Positions 34,265 through 43,279 of a stretch of 64,000 bases of DNA are shown here, piece by piece. This DNA comes from DASRHK01 sp035650495 (GTDB lineage: Bacteria > Pseudomonadota > Gammaproteobacteria > Nevskiales > Nevskiaceae). The translations under genes and the position numbers were made by a program. The notes beneath the pieces were generated by a model that worked only from the letters and a program-made list of their open reading frames with translations, was not told the origin of the DNA and ran no database searches. Position 1 is the stretch's first letter. Each line of letters opens with the position of its first letter. The DNA is taken from NCBI GenBank assembly GCA_035650495.1, contig DASRHK010000119.1:7610-71609 (forward strand). The letters are read 5' to 3'.

Positions 34265-35044
34265 TCACTGGATGGTGTGGCCGATGCGATCGAAGTTCGG
34301 ACGGAAGTGCTCGCTGTCCCAGCTCATCCAGATCAGGAACGCGCGGCCGACCAGATTCTGCTCGGGCACCGTTCCCCAGACGCGGCTGTCGAGGCTGCCG
34401 TCTCGGTTGTCGCCCATCATAAAGTACTGGCCGGCCGGCACCGTGAACTCGAAGCCTTCGGCGGGCCGCGCCGGATTGATCAGCACGGAATGCTGCACGC
34501 CGGAGAGCGATTCGGTGAAGCGCTGCGCGACCCACGGGGTGCCGTCGCCGCCGGTGTAGACGCCGGCCGGATCGAGCGGCATCGGCGCGCCGTTGATGGT
34601 CAGGGTCTTGTCGTGGTACGCGACGTGATCGCCCGGAACGCCGATCACGCGCTTGATGAAGTCGGTGGACGGATCGACCGGGTAGCGGAACACCACGATG
34701 TCGCCGCGCTTGGGCTCGCCGCTGCCGAAGAAGCGGTGGTGGAACACCGGATCGCGCAGGCCGTAGGTGAATTTGTTGACCAGGATGAAGTCGCCGACGA
34801 GCAGGGTCGGGATCATCGAGCCCGAGGGGATCCGGAACGGCTCGACGATGAACGAGCGCAGCAGCAGCACGATCGCGATCACCGGAAAGAACGAGCGTGA
34901 GAAGTCGAGCGCCCAGTTCGGCTTGTCGCTCGGGCCGCGGCGCGGCGCGAAGACGAGCTTCTCGAGCAGGAAGCCGACGCCGGTAATCAGCGTGAGCGCG
35001 GTGAGCAGCACCGCGAAATCCAGATGCACTTCCGACCAGTTCAT
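34265..35044 (-). CDS. lepB: Signal peptidase I
   Basis: A 259-residue type I signal peptidase. TM segments lie at about residues 9-30 and 52-64. The catalytic Ser76 is in IPSGSMIPTL, and the general-base Lys131 is in DFIKRVIGVPGD. GQYFMMGDNRDGSLDSRVWG is the conserved box D/E. It removes signal peptides on the periplasmic face and overlaps lepA by 4 bases. Confidence 0.97.
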   Translation of the reverse strand: MNWSEVHLDFAVLLTALTLITGVGFLLEKLVFAPRRGPSDKPNWALDFSRSFFPVIAIVLLLRSFIVEPFRIPSGSMIPTLLVGDFILVNKFTYGLRDPVFHHRFFGSGEPKRGDIVVFRYPVDPSTDFIKRVIGVPGDHVAYHDKTLTINGAPMPLDPAGVYTGGDGTPWVAQRFTESLSGVQHSVLINPARPAEGFEFTVPAGQYFMMGDNRDGSLDSRVWGTVPEQNLVGRAFLIWMSWDSEHFRPNFDRIGHTIQ

Positions 35045-36843
35045 TGCTTCTTCTGTACTCCGAGCACGGCGAGGAATGCCTCCTGCGGGATCTCCACCGA
35101 TCCCACCTGCTTCATGCGCTTCTTGCCTTCCTTCTGCTTCTCGAGGAGCTTGCGCTTGCGCGAGACGTCGCCGCCGTAGCACTTGGCGATGACGTCCTTG
35201 CGCAGCGCCTTCACCGTCGAGCGCGCGATGATCTTCGAGCCGATCGCCGCCTGGATCGCGATGTCGAACTGCTGGCGGTGGATCACTTCCTGCATTTTCT
35301 CGCAAAGATCGCGGCCGCGCGGATAGGCGTTGTCGCGATGCACGATCGAGGCGAGCGCGTCGACCTTGTCGCCGTTGACCAGGATGTCGAGCTTGACCAG
35401 GTCGGCGGCCTGGAAGCGCACGAAGTGGTATTCGAACGACGCGTAGCCGCGTGACACGCTCTTGAGGCGATCGAAGAAGTCGATCACGACTTCCTGCAAT
35501 GGCATCTCGACGTCGAGCTGCACCTGCGAGCCGAGATAACGCAGGTTCTTCTGCACGCCGCGTTTCTCCATGCACAGCTGCATCACCGCGCCGACGTGCT
35601 CGGGCGGCATCAGCACGCGGCAGAGCACGACCGGCTCGCGCAGCTCGTTGAACTTCGACGGGTCCGGCAGATCGGCCGGGTTGTCGATCTTCTTGACCTC
35701 GCCGTCGACCATCTCGATCTCGTAGACGACCGAGGGCGCGGTGGTGATGAGATTCATCCCGTACTCGCGCTCGAGGCGCTCCTGCACGATCTCGAGGTGC
35801 AGCAGGCCGAGGAAGCCGATGCGGAAGCCGAAGCCGAGCGCGGTGGAGTTCTCCGGCTCGAACTGCAGCGCCGAGTCGTTGAGCCGCAGCTTCTGCAGCG
35901 ACTCGCGGAAATCCTCGAAGTCGTCGGCGTCGACCGGGAACATGCCCGCGTAGACCGGCGGACGGATGATGCGGAAGCCCGGCAGCGCCTGATCGGTCGG
36001 TGCGTTCGGATGGGTGAACGTGTCGCCCACTGGGGCGCCGAAGATGTCCTTGATGTTGGCGACGACGAAGCCGACCTCGCCGCAGCCGATCTCGTCCTTG
36101 AACACGCGCTTGGGCGAGTGCACGCCGAGCATGGTGACTTCGTAATCGCGTCCGGTCGACATCACGCGGATCTTCTCGCCCTTCTTGATGCTGCCGTTCA
36201 TGACGCGCACCAGCGAGACGACGCCGAGATACGTGTCGAACCACGAATCGACGATCAGCGCCTGCAAGCGGCCATCCGGATCGCCCTGCGGCGGCGGCAG
36301 CTTCGCCACCACGGCTTCGAGGAGATCGGGAACGTTGAGGCCCGTCTTCGCGGAGATCTGCAGCGCGTCCTGCGCCGGGATGCCGATCACCTGCTCGATC
36401 TCGTCGAGCACGCGCGCCGGCTCGGCGTTCTGCAGGTCGATCTTGTTCAAGACCGGCATGACCTCGAGCTCCTGCTCGATGGCCGTGTAGCAGTTGGCGA
36501 CGCTCTGCGCTTCGACGCCCTGGGTTGCATCGACGACGAGCAGCGCGCCTTCGCAGGCGGCGAGCGAGCGCGAGACTTCGTAGGAGAAGTCGACGTGCCC
36601 GGGCGTGTCGATCAGGTTGAACTCGTAGATCTCGCCGTTGCGCGCCTTGTACTGCAGCTGAACGGCCTGCGCCTTGATGGTGATCCCGCGCTCGCGCTCG
36701 ATCGGATTGTTGTCGAGCACCTGCTCGGTCATCTCCCGCGCCTCGAGCCCGCCGGTCAGCTGAATGAAGCGGTCCGCGAGCGTCGACTTGCCATGATCGA
36801 TGTGCGCGATGATGCAGAAGTTGCGGATGTGATCTAGACGCAC
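35041..36843 (-). CDS. lepA: Elongation factor 4 (LepA)
   Basis: A 600-residue translational GTPase. G1 is AHIDHGKSTLADR, G3 is DTPGHVDFSYEV and G4 is NKIDL. The EF4-specific C-terminal domain contains CYGGDVSRKRKLLEKQKEGK. The start is GTG, preceded by a poor ribosome site, but it matches the conserved N-terminus (LDHIRNFCIIAHIDHG). It precedes lepB in the usual order. Confidence 0.97.
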   Translation of the reverse strand: MRLDHIRNFCIIAHIDHGKSTLADRFIQLTGGLEAREMTEQVLDNNPIERERGITIKAQAVQLQYKARNGEIYEFNLIDTPGHVDFSYEVSRSLAACEGALLVVDATQGVEAQSVANCYTAIEQELEVMPVLNKIDLQNAEPARVLDEIEQVIGIPAQDALQISAKTGLNVPDLLEAVVAKLPPPQGDPDGRLQALIVDSWFDTYLGVVSLVRVMNGSIKKGEKIRVMSTGRDYEVTMLGVHSPKRVFKDEIGCGEVGFVVANIKDIFGAPVGDTFTHPNAPTDQALPGFRIIRPPVYAGMFPVDADDFEDFRESLQKLRLNDSALQFEPENSTALGFGFRIGFLGLLHLEIVQERLEREYGMNLITTAPSVVYEIEMVDGEVKKIDNPADLPDPSKFNELREPVVLCRVLMPPEHVGAVMQLCMEKRGVQKNLRYLGSQVQLDVEMPLQEVVIDFFDRLKSVSRGYASFEYHFVRFQAADLVKLDILVNGDKVDALASIVHRDNAYPRGRDLCEKMQEVIHRQQFDIAIQAAIGSKIIARSTVKALRKDVIAKCYGGDVSRKRKLLEKQKEGKKRMKQVGSVEIPQEAFLAVLGVQKKQ

Positions 36844-36888
36844 GGGGGAAGCGGGCCTTTCGAGGCCGCGAAGTATACGGATTTAGGC

Positions 36889-37131
36889 CTAGAGATGCCG
36901 GTCGACGGCGTCGGCGTCGAAGCGGGTCTCGCAGATCAGGCTGCCGGCGGCATCGAGCAACACCGGAATGCTGCGGCCATAGCGGATGCGCCATTCCGGC
37001 CGGCTATCGACCTCGGCATGCTCCAGCGCGAACGGCCGATCGGCGAGATGCGCACGCAGCTCCGCCTCGAATTCCTCACAGAGCATGCAGCCTTCCCGCG
37101 TCAGGAGCAGGAAGTTAGGGCGCTGGGACAC
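36889..37131 (-). CDS. Glutaredoxin-family thioredoxin-fold protein
   Basis: An 80-residue thioredoxin-fold protein with a CMLC redox motif (Cys15, Cys18) and the cis-proline segment SIPVLL. Small proteins of this type often lie between mucD and lepA in betaproteobacteria. The start overlaps the end of mucD by 17 bases. A thiol redox role is likely; no partner is indicated. Confidence 0.82.
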   Translation of the reverse strand: MSQRPNFLLLTREGCMLCEEFEAELRAHLADRPFALEHAEVDSRPEWRIRYGRSIPVLLDAAGSLICETRFDADAVDRHL

Positions 37132-38635
37132 GCTTGGGGATTTCCAGGGCCAGGAACACCGGCGTGCCGCGGCGCTGCACGAGCAGCGGGGCCGACTGTC
37201 CCGGTTGCAGACGGCCGATCACCTCGGTGAAGCGATCCGGCGAATCGATCTCGTTGCCGGCGATCGACAGGATGATGTCGCCCGGCCTCAAGCCCGCCTC
37301 GCGACCCGCGCCTTCGCGCACTTCGGAGACCATCACACCGCCCGACACGACCTGCGCGCGGGCGCGCTCGTCGCTGGACAGTGCGCGTACGACGACGCCG
37401 ACGGTGATCGGCCCGGACGGGGGCGGCCCTTTGTCGGCCTGCTCCACCGGCGCCTCGCCGCTCGACGCTTCGAGCGTGCCGACCTCGACGGCGACGTCGA
37501 GGTTCTTGCCTTCGCGCATGACCTTCAGGCGCGCGTGATCGCCCGGATCGCTGTTGCCGACCATCGGCGGCAGCGCGCTCGACGTCGCGAGCTCCTGGCC
37601 GTTGAAGGAAAGGATGATGTCGCCGGTCTTCAATCCGGCCTGATCCGCGGGACCGCCGGGAACCACGCGCGCGATCAACGCACCTTCCGGACGCGCCATG
37701 CCGAACGACTGCGCGAGTCCGCGATCGACTTCCTGCACGACCACGCCGAGCCAGCCGCGCGTGACCTTGCCGTGCTCCTTGAGCTGCTTCGCGGCCTTCA
37801 CTGCGACGTCGATCGGGATCGCGAACGACACGCCCATGTAGCCGCCGGTCTGGCTGAAGATCTGCGAGTTCACGCCGACCACTTCGCCCTTGGTGTTGAA
37901 CAGCGGTCCGCCGGAGTTGCCCGGATTGATCGCGACGTCGGTCTGGATGAACGGGACGTATTGCTCGGGATACAGGCTCCGGCCCTTGGCGGAGATGATG
38001 CCGGCCGTGACGGAATAGTCGAAGCCGAAGGGCGAGCCGATCGCCAGCACCCATTCGCCCACGCGCAGCTTCGCCATGTCGCCGAGCTTCACGGCCGGGA
38101 GGTCCGTCGCGTCGACCTTGAGCAGGGCCAGGTCGCTGCGCTCGTCCATGCCGACCAGCTTCGCCGGCAGCTGGCGGCGATCCGACAGGCGCACGACGAT
38201 CTCCTTCGAGTCGTTGACGACGTGACGGTTGGTCAGGATGTAACCGTCGGACCACAGCACGAAGCCGGAGCCCTGCGACTGCGCGGGCGCCTGATCATCG
38301 CCGCTGTCGTCCTCGCCTTCGTCGTCGCCGTTGTTGTTCTCGTCCTCGTCGCCGAAGAACTTCTTGTACCACTCGGGCGCGTCGCTGCGCGGCTGCGGCG
38401 TGTCCTCGCGCGGCAGCGGTCCGTTGCTGCGCGGTGGCGGCAACGCGCGTGGCGGCGTGTTGTTGGTGAGCCGGGGCTCGGACTCGGCGACGGTGCTGAT
38501 GTTCACCACCGAGCGGCTCTCCTCCTCGACGAGGTCGGCAAAGTTCGGCAGTCCGGCGGGCTGACGGCTGCACGCGCCGAGCGCCGAAGCGACGACGAAG
38601 GTGACGAGCAGCTTGCGCGAGGCGGCGCGGATCAT
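37115..38635 (-). CDS. mucD: DegP/MucD-type periplasmic serine protease, possible lipoprotein
   Basis: A 506-residue Do-family protease. The catalytic triad is His138 (TNRHVV), Asp168 (ERSDLAL) and Ser241 (GNSGGP). Two PDZ domains follow (about 295-380 and 410-495). The signal peptide ends in ALGACS, which fits a lipobox with Cys22, so the enzyme may be membrane-anchored rather than soluble. A proline-rich linker and an acidic Asp/Glu/Asn-rich stretch (about 96-114) precede the protease domain. It degrades misfolded envelope proteins and in MucD systems dampens sigma-E signalling. Confidence 0.92.
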   Translation of the reverse strand: MIRAASRKLLVTFVVASALGACSRQPAGLPNFADLVEEESRSVVNISTVAESEPRLTNNTPPRALPPPRSNGPLPREDTPQPRSDAPEWYKKFFGDEDENNNGDDEGEDDSGDDQAPAQSQGSGFVLWSDGYILTNRHVVNDSKEIVVRLSDRRQLPAKLVGMDERSDLALLKVDATDLPAVKLGDMAKLRVGEWVLAIGSPFGFDYSVTAGIISAKGRSLYPEQYVPFIQTDVAINPGNSGGPLFNTKGEVVGVNSQIFSQTGGYMGVSFAIPIDVAVKAAKQLKEHGKVTRGWLGVVVQEVDRGLAQSFGMARPEGALIARVVPGGPADQAGLKTGDIILSFNGQELATSSALPPMVGNSDPGDHARLKVMREGKNLDVAVEVGTLEASSGEAPVEQADKGPPPSGPITVGVVVRALSSDERARAQVVSGGVMVSEVREGAGREAGLRPGDIILSIAGNEIDSPDRFTEVIGRLQPGQSAPLLVQRRGTPVFLALEIPKRVPAP

Positions 38636-38690
38636 GAGTCGATCGGGCGACTTGGGGTGCGCAGGATAACCGACCCGCGCGGCGGGCGGC

Positions 38691-39719
38691 TCACGGCGTC
38701 GGCGGGATCAGGCTCATCCGCGCGGCGCCGCCCTCATCGTCGGCGGCGCGCAGCCCATCGCCGATCATGCGCACCGTTTCCATCGGCACTTCGCCGACGA
38801 CGGCCACGTGATATTCGCCGAGCATCCGGCCGTAGGCGTGCACGGCGCCCATCCGCGAGAAGCCCTGGAAGAAACGCTCGGGCGGCGGCTGGAACGCCAG
38901 GAACACCGAGACTGCGGACAACCCGTCGCTGACCAGCACGTGCTCCACTTCTCCGCGCTGATCGGGCAGCGTGCGCGTATCGCGCACCGTCACCTGGAAG
39001 CCCGGCGGCAGCTGCTCGACGTCGAAGCGAGGCGCCGACGCCTTCGCCTTGGCGCTGGTCGGCTTCGCCGCCGGACGGCAATCGCCCTTGTCCGCGGAAG
39101 CATCGAAGGCCCGGCCGGGAATGCGCTTCGGGAAATCTACCTGCGTGAACACGAGCTCTTCCATGCGCGCGTTCTCGCGGGTCGTCAGCAGCACCTTGAG
39201 CGGAACGCCGGTCTTCTGGTCCGCCCAGAACTGATACCCGTAGCGGAAATTGTCCTTCGGCTTGATCTGTACGCCCTGGCACAGGCGCCCGGCGACGCGC
39301 TGATTGCCGATGAGCTTGACCTCGTAGTGATCCGACAGCTTCGCCACGGTCTCCCGCGTCATGTGCGGGAACAGGCCATGCTGATGCGTGCTCGCGCCAC
39401 CGCCCCCTTTGGCCTGCTGCTTCGGCAGGAGGCAGGTCACTTCGTCGTTCTGGCGCTGGATCTCCCGCGGCTCGCCGGAGAGCGAGATGAGCCGCTCGCG
39501 CTCCTGGCCATCGCGATTGCTGTGCAGCAGCGAGAGGGTCTCGAGCACATCGTCGTCGCGATAGACGAGGACGCCTTCGTAGTTCATGGTGCGGGCGGCG
39601 TCACCCATGCGCACGAGCCACTCGACGGCGCCGTCATCGGCGACGGCAGCAGTGGACAGCAGCGCGATCGCTGCGCCCGAGATCCAACGACTCGACAGGG
39701 TCCGAGCCAGTCGGCGCAT
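38691..39719 (-). CDS. mucB: Sigma-E regulatory protein MucB/RseB
   Basis: A 342-residue periplasmic regulator with a signal peptide ending near AAVADD. The N-terminal LolA-like domain (MNYEGVLVYRDDDVLETLSLLHS) and C-terminal domain (GFQVTVRDTRTLPDQRGEVEHVLVSDGLSAVSVFL region) match RseB/MucB. It binds the anti-sigma factor and shields it from proteolysis until lipid or LPS signals arrive. It overlaps rseA by 1 base. Confidence 0.93.
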   Translation of the reverse strand: MRRLARTLSSRWISGAAIALLSTAAVADDGAVEWLVRMGDAARTMNYEGVLVYRDDDVLETLSLLHSNRDGQERERLISLSGEPREIQRQNDEVTCLLPKQQAKGGGGASTHQHGLFPHMTRETVAKLSDHYEVKLIGNQRVAGRLCQGVQIKPKDNFRYGYQFWADQKTGVPLKVLLTTRENARMEELVFTQVDFPKRIPGRAFDASADKGDCRPAAKPTSAKAKASAPRFDVEQLPPGFQVTVRDTRTLPDQRGEVEHVLVSDGLSAVSVFLAFQPPPERFFQGFSRMGAVHAYGRMLGEYHVAVVGEVPMETVRMIGDGLRAADDEGGAARMSLIPPTP

Positions 39720-40351
39720 CAGTGGCCGGGGTTGTACTCGGCCGTATGCGCTGCGAAGCGTGCGTAACCCAGAGTGTCAGCCATCCCCGCCCCCGAGCGG
39801 TAGCTGCTGTAGTCGATGAGATAAGTGTTGAGCTGGCGAGCGTCTTCTTCCTGCTCGACGGACTCCCAGCCCGAAGCGCCGGCGTTCGGCGCGGTGCGCG
39901 CAGTTGCCGAGTTGTCGGCGATCACTGCGGTGGTCTTGGGCGCGGGCGCGGATGCGACGACCGCATGCGGCGCCACTTGAGCGGTGACGGCGCCGACCGG
40001 CGGAACCGCCGGACGTTGATAGCCGAGCATGAAGGCCACGCTCGCGACACCCGCGGCCGTGGCCAGGCCGATGGCCGGGCGCCAGAAGCTCGTGCGGCTC
40101 GCTGCGCGGCGCGGGACGAAGGCAGCGACCTTCTGCGAAGGCGCCTCGTCGCCGATCGCCTTCATCACGTCGGCGCAGATGGAGCGCTGCTTCAAGCTGA
40201 CCTGCGCGCCGGTCACGGCGTCGCGGGCCAGGCACAGCCGGCTCCATTGCTCCTTCAATTCAGGGTTGCTCTCCAGCTCGGCAAGGAGCTGGTCCAGTTC
40301 CTGGGCGCTGCATTCCCCGTCAAGGGCCGCCGAAAGCATTTCCGAACTCAT
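39719..40351 (-). CDS. rseA: Anti-sigma-E factor RseA/MucA
   Basis: A 210-residue anti-sigma factor. The cytoplasmic N-terminus (SSEMLSAALDGECSAQELDQLL) is the RseA domain that binds sigma-E. A TM segment lies at about 96-117 (WRPAIGLATAAGVASVAFMLGY), followed by a low-complexity periplasmic region and a C-terminal segment. The ATG at 40351 gives the conserved N-terminus; an upstream TTG would add 14 unrelated residues. It begins 141 bases after rpoE, further than usual for this gene pair. Confidence 0.92.
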   Translation of the reverse strand: MSSEMLSAALDGECSAQELDQLLAELESNPELKEQWSRLCLARDAVTGAQVSLKQRSICADVMKAIGDEAPSQKVAAFVPRRAASRTSFWRPAIGLATAAGVASVAFMLGYQRPAVPPVGAVTAQVAPHAVVASAPAPKTTAVIADNSATARTAPNAGASGWESVEQEEDARQLNTYLIDYSSYRSGAGMADTLGYARFAAHTAEYNPGH

Positions 40352-40403
40352 CTTAGGGGGCCTCGATCCACCCGCGATAACGTATTGCGACAACAGTTAT
40401 GCG

Positions 40404-40432
40404 TAAAACAACGTAACGGGGGTGAAAGTTCC
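40404..40432 (-). promoter_or_regulatory. Candidate RpoE-type promoter between rpoE and rseA
   Basis: On the minus strand GGAACTT (40426-40432) matches the -35 consensus of sigma-E/AlgU promoters. Seventeen bases downstream of GAACTT is TTTTA, a weak match to the -10. It would drive rseA-mucB-mucD independently of the rpoE upstream promoter. The -35 is strong and the -10 poor, so this is tentative. Confidence 0.35.
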
Positions 40433-40492
40433 CAATTTGCAACGCGCGTAGACAAATTATTTAGCAAAGCGCATTCCCCCCGGGGATTCCCG

Positions 40493-41065
40493 CTAGTTCA
40501 TCAGAGGCTTGATCACCGCGTCAATTGCCTCTCGGGCCCGGAAAATCCGGGACCTGACAGTGCCGATCGGGCAATCCATCACCTCGGCGATCTCCTCGTA
40601 GGACAGCCCCTCCAGCTCGCGCAGGGTGATCGCCTGGCGCAGATCCCGCGGGAGCTGGGCGATGGTCTCGGCCACCTTGTGCTTGATCTCCTCCGTGAGC
40701 GCCTGGGCTTCGGGCGTATTGACGTCGCTGAGATGGCCGGTGTGGCCATATTGTTCCGCGTCCTGCACGTCGATGTCGTGGTCGGCGGGCCGGCGTCCGC
40801 GGGAGACCAGGTGGTTCTTCGCGGTGTTGATGCCGATGCGGTAGAGCCAGGTGTAGAACTGCGACTGGCCCCGGAAGCCGTTCAAGGCGCGATAGGCCTT
40901 GATGAAGGTTTCCTGCGCGACGTCCGCGGCGTCGCCGTCGCCGACCAGGCGACCGACCAGCTGCACGATCTTGTACTGGTACTTGCGGACCAGCAGCTCG
41001 AAGCTGCGCCGATCACCCTTCTGGGCGCGCGCAACCAGCTCTTCGTCTAATTGTTCTTCGCTCAT
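40493..41065 (-). CDS. rpoE: RNA polymerase sigma factor RpoE (sigma-E/AlgU)
   Basis: A 190-residue ECF sigma factor. Region 2 (FELLVRKYQYKIVQLVGRLVGDGDAADVAQETFIKAYRAL) and region 4 (LPRDLRQAITLRELEGLSYEEIAEVMDCPIGTVRSRIFRARE) are textbook RpoE. ATG at 41065 is chosen because it gives the conserved start MSEEQLDEELV. It is followed by rseA, mucB and mucD, the standard envelope-stress module. Confidence 0.97.
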   Translation of the reverse strand: MSEEQLDEELVARAQKGDRRSFELLVRKYQYKIVQLVGRLVGDGDAADVAQETFIKAYRALNGFRGQSQFYTWLYRIGINTAKNHLVSRGRRPADHDIDVQDAEQYGHTGHLSDVNTPEAQALTEEIKHKVAETIAQLPRDLRQAITLRELEGLSYEEIAEVMDCPIGTVRSRIFRAREAIDAVIKPLMN

Positions 41066-41077
41066 GCGCGTGTGGCG

Positions 41078-41106
41078 TCTGGTCAGGGCCGCTTCGACAA
41101 GGTTCC
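41078..41106 (-). promoter_or_regulatory. Candidate autoregulatory RpoE promoter upstream of rpoE
   Basis: In the 95-base rpoE/nadB spacer the minus strand reads GGAACCTT (41099-41106), close to the sigma-E -35. CCAGA follows 17 bases after GAACCT and is near the TCAGA-type -10. Autoregulation is the rule for rpoE operons. The match is imperfect. Confidence 0.3.
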
Positions 41107-41160
41107 CCCGAACCGCTAACGTCTGTGCCCTCCATTCTACCAATCGATCAATCGCTTCGA

Positions 41161-42747
41161 ATGAGCGGTGACGTACTGATCATCGGCAGCGGCGCTGCCG
41201 GTTTGTCCTGCGCGCTGCGGCTCGCGAGCCTGGGGCACACCGTAACGGTGGTGTCGAAGACCTCGCTTTCAAGTGGCAGCACGTTATGGGCCCAGGGCGG
41301 CATTTCCGCCGTCCTGGACGAGAACGACTCGCTGGAGAATCACGTTCGCGACACGCTCGTCGCCGGCGCCGGCCTGTGCGACGAGCACGCCGTGCGCTTC
41401 ACCGTCGAGCGCGGACCCGCCTGCATCCGGTGGCTGGTCGAGCAAGGCGTGCAGTTCACCGTCGACGAAGAGGATTCGACCGGCGCTCGCCTGCACCTCA
41501 CCCGGGAAGGTGGACACTCACATCGTCGAGTGGTTCACGCGGCCGATGCCACCGGGCATGCGGTCGAGACGACATTGTCCGGCCTCGTCGCCGCGCATCG
41601 CGGCATCACGGCGCGCGAGCACGTGGTCGCGGTCGACCTCATCGTCGATCGCACGCGGCGCGCCGTGCTCGGCGCCTACCTGCTCGATCTCAAGAGCGGC
41701 CACGTCGAAGCGGTCGCGGCGAAAACCGTCGTGCTCGCAACCGGCGGCGCGAGCATGGCTTACCTCTATTCGACGATCCAGCAAGGCGCGTCCGGGGACG
41801 GCATCGCGATGGCGTGGCGCGCGGGCTGCCGCATCGCGAACATGGAGTTCATGCAGTTCCATCCGACGTGCCTGTATCACGTCAAATCGCGCGCGTTCCT
41901 GATCACCGAGGCGCTGCGTGGCGAAGGCGCGTTGCTGAAGCTGCCTGCCGCGAACGGTCAGGCCGGCGAGCGCTTCATGCCTCGCTTCGACACGCGCGCC
42001 GAGCTCGCTCCGCGCGACATCGTCGCGCGCGCCATCGACCACGAGATGAAGCGTCTCGGCCTCGACTTCGTCTACCTCGACATCACGCACAAGCCCGCGG
42101 AGTTCGTGAAGCGGCACTTCCCTTCCATCTTCGCGCACTGTCTCGAGCTCGGGCTCAACATCACCAAGGAGCCGATCCCGGTCGTGCCGGCCGCGCACTA
42201 CACCTGCGGCGGCGTGATGACCGATCTCTCCGGCCGCACCGATCTCGATGGCCTCTACGCCATCGGCGAAGTCGCGTGCACCGGCTTGCACGGCGCCAAT
42301 CGCATGGCGAGCAACTCGCTGCTCGAGTGCCTCGTGTTCGCCGACGCCGCCGCGCAGGATCTGCATCGCACGCTGCCCGCTCGCAAGCTGCCAGGATCGC
42401 TGAAGCCCTGGGACGAAAGCCGCGTGACGAATTCCGATGAGGACGTCGTCGTCGCGCACAACTGGCAGGAAGTCCGGCGCTTCATGTGGGACTACGTCGG
42501 CATCGTGCGCACCGACAAGCGGCTCGCGCGCGCGCAGCATCGCGTCGATCTGCTGCAGAGGGAGATCCTCGAGTATTACGGCAACTACAAGATCAGCGCG
42601 GACCTGATCGAGCTGCGCAATCTCGCGACGGTGGCCGATCTCATCGTGCGCTCGGCGGCGTCGCGCAAGGAAAGCCGCGGGCTGCACTACACGCTGGACT
42701 ATCCGCGCACGCTTCCGGAAGCGAAGCCGACCGTGCTGGCGCCGTGA
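41161..42747 (+). CDS. nadB: L-aspartate oxidase
   Basis: A 528-residue FAD enzyme that oxidises aspartate to iminoaspartate for NAD synthesis. The FAD fold IIGSGAAGLSCALRLA lies at the N-terminus, STLWAQGGISAVL is the substrate/FAD loop, and CTGLHGANRMASNSLLECL is the family signature. Length and the short C-terminal helical domain distinguish it from SdhA. ATG at 41161 is chosen over a GTG at 41125. nadB next to rpoE is a common proteobacterial arrangement. Confidence 0.96.
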   Translation: MSGDVLIIGSGAAGLSCALRLASLGHTVTVVSKTSLSSGSTLWAQGGISAVLDENDSLENHVRDTLVAGAGLCDEHAVRFTVERGPACIRWLVEQGVQFTVDEEDSTGARLHLTREGGHSHRRVVHAADATGHAVETTLSGLVAAHRGITAREHVVAVDLIVDRTRRAVLGAYLLDLKSGHVEAVAAKTVVLATGGASMAYLYSTIQQGASGDGIAMAWRAGCRIANMEFMQFHPTCLYHVKSRAFLITEALRGEGALLKLPAANGQAGERFMPRFDTRAELAPRDIVARAIDHEMKRLGLDFVYLDITHKPAEFVKRHFPSIFAHCLELGLNITKEPIPVVPAAHYTCGGVMTDLSGRTDLDGLYAIGEVACTGLHGANRMASNSLLECLVFADAAAQDLHRTLPARKLPGSLKPWDESRVTNSDEDVVVAHNWQEVRRFMWDYVGIVRTDKRLARAQHRVDLLQREILEYYGNYKISADLIELRNLATVADLIVRSAASRKESRGLHYTLDYPRTLPEAKPTVLAP

Positions 42748-42823
42748 GCAGCTTGCAGGGGCCCCGCTTGCGGGGATGTTAGCGTCGCGATCCGGCGGCG
42801 CCGGCCGCGATTCGATTTCCGGA

Positions 42824-43279
42824 TCAGAGATTCGCTGCCCGGGTCGCCAGTAGCCGCGCCCGCAACGCTCGCAGCGGCTCCTCGACCACTTCGTCGCCGA
42901 GGATGATGCGCGTGCGCTTGCTGCCGCTGTTCAGCTTGAAGTTGAGCACGATCAGCTTCGGATGCACGTAGCTCGACGGCAGCAGCGTCGCCTCCGACTT
43001 GCGGCCTTCGGCGTCGGTGAGCAGCCACTTGCCGTCGGCGCCCCAATGGATCCGCGTGATCGCGCGCCGGCCGAAGCCGAGCGCGGGGTGACGGCGCAGG
43101 TAGAGCCACGACACTGCGAACAGTCCGCACAGCGCCGCGAGCAGCCCGCCGGGCGGCAGCGCGAACGGCAGCAGCGCGACGGGTACGATGTGCAGGATGA
43201 ACACCCACTGCAGGCCGCGCATCGAGCGGTGCAGGTTCAAGTCAATCGGCGCGTCGAAGCTCGGCGATGAGGTCGGCAT
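42824..43279 (-). CDS. YgfX-like membrane protein
   Basis: A 151-residue protein with two closely spaced TM segments (about 24-55: WVFILHIVPVALLPFAL and LLAALCGLFAVSWLYL) and a small soluble domain. This layout and its place after sdhE match YgfX (CptA), described in E. coli as the partner of SdhE/CptB and once proposed as a toxin acting on MreB and FtsZ. ATG at 43279 overlaps sdhE by 38 bases. Sequence similarity is low, so the name rests on topology and context. Confidence 0.72.
   Translation of the reverse strand: MPTSSPSFDAPIDLNLHRSMRGLQWVFILHIVPVALLPFALPPGGLLAALCGLFAVSWLYLRRHPALGFGRRAITRIHWGADGKWLLTDAEGRKSEATLLPSSYVHPKLIVLNFKLNSGSKRTRIILGDEVVEEPLRALRARLLATRAANL

Noticed and set aside
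42762..42775. Small hairpin CCCCG-CTTG-CGGGG after nadB
   Set aside because: The stem is 5 bp and no T-run follows on either strand, so it is too weak to call a terminator.
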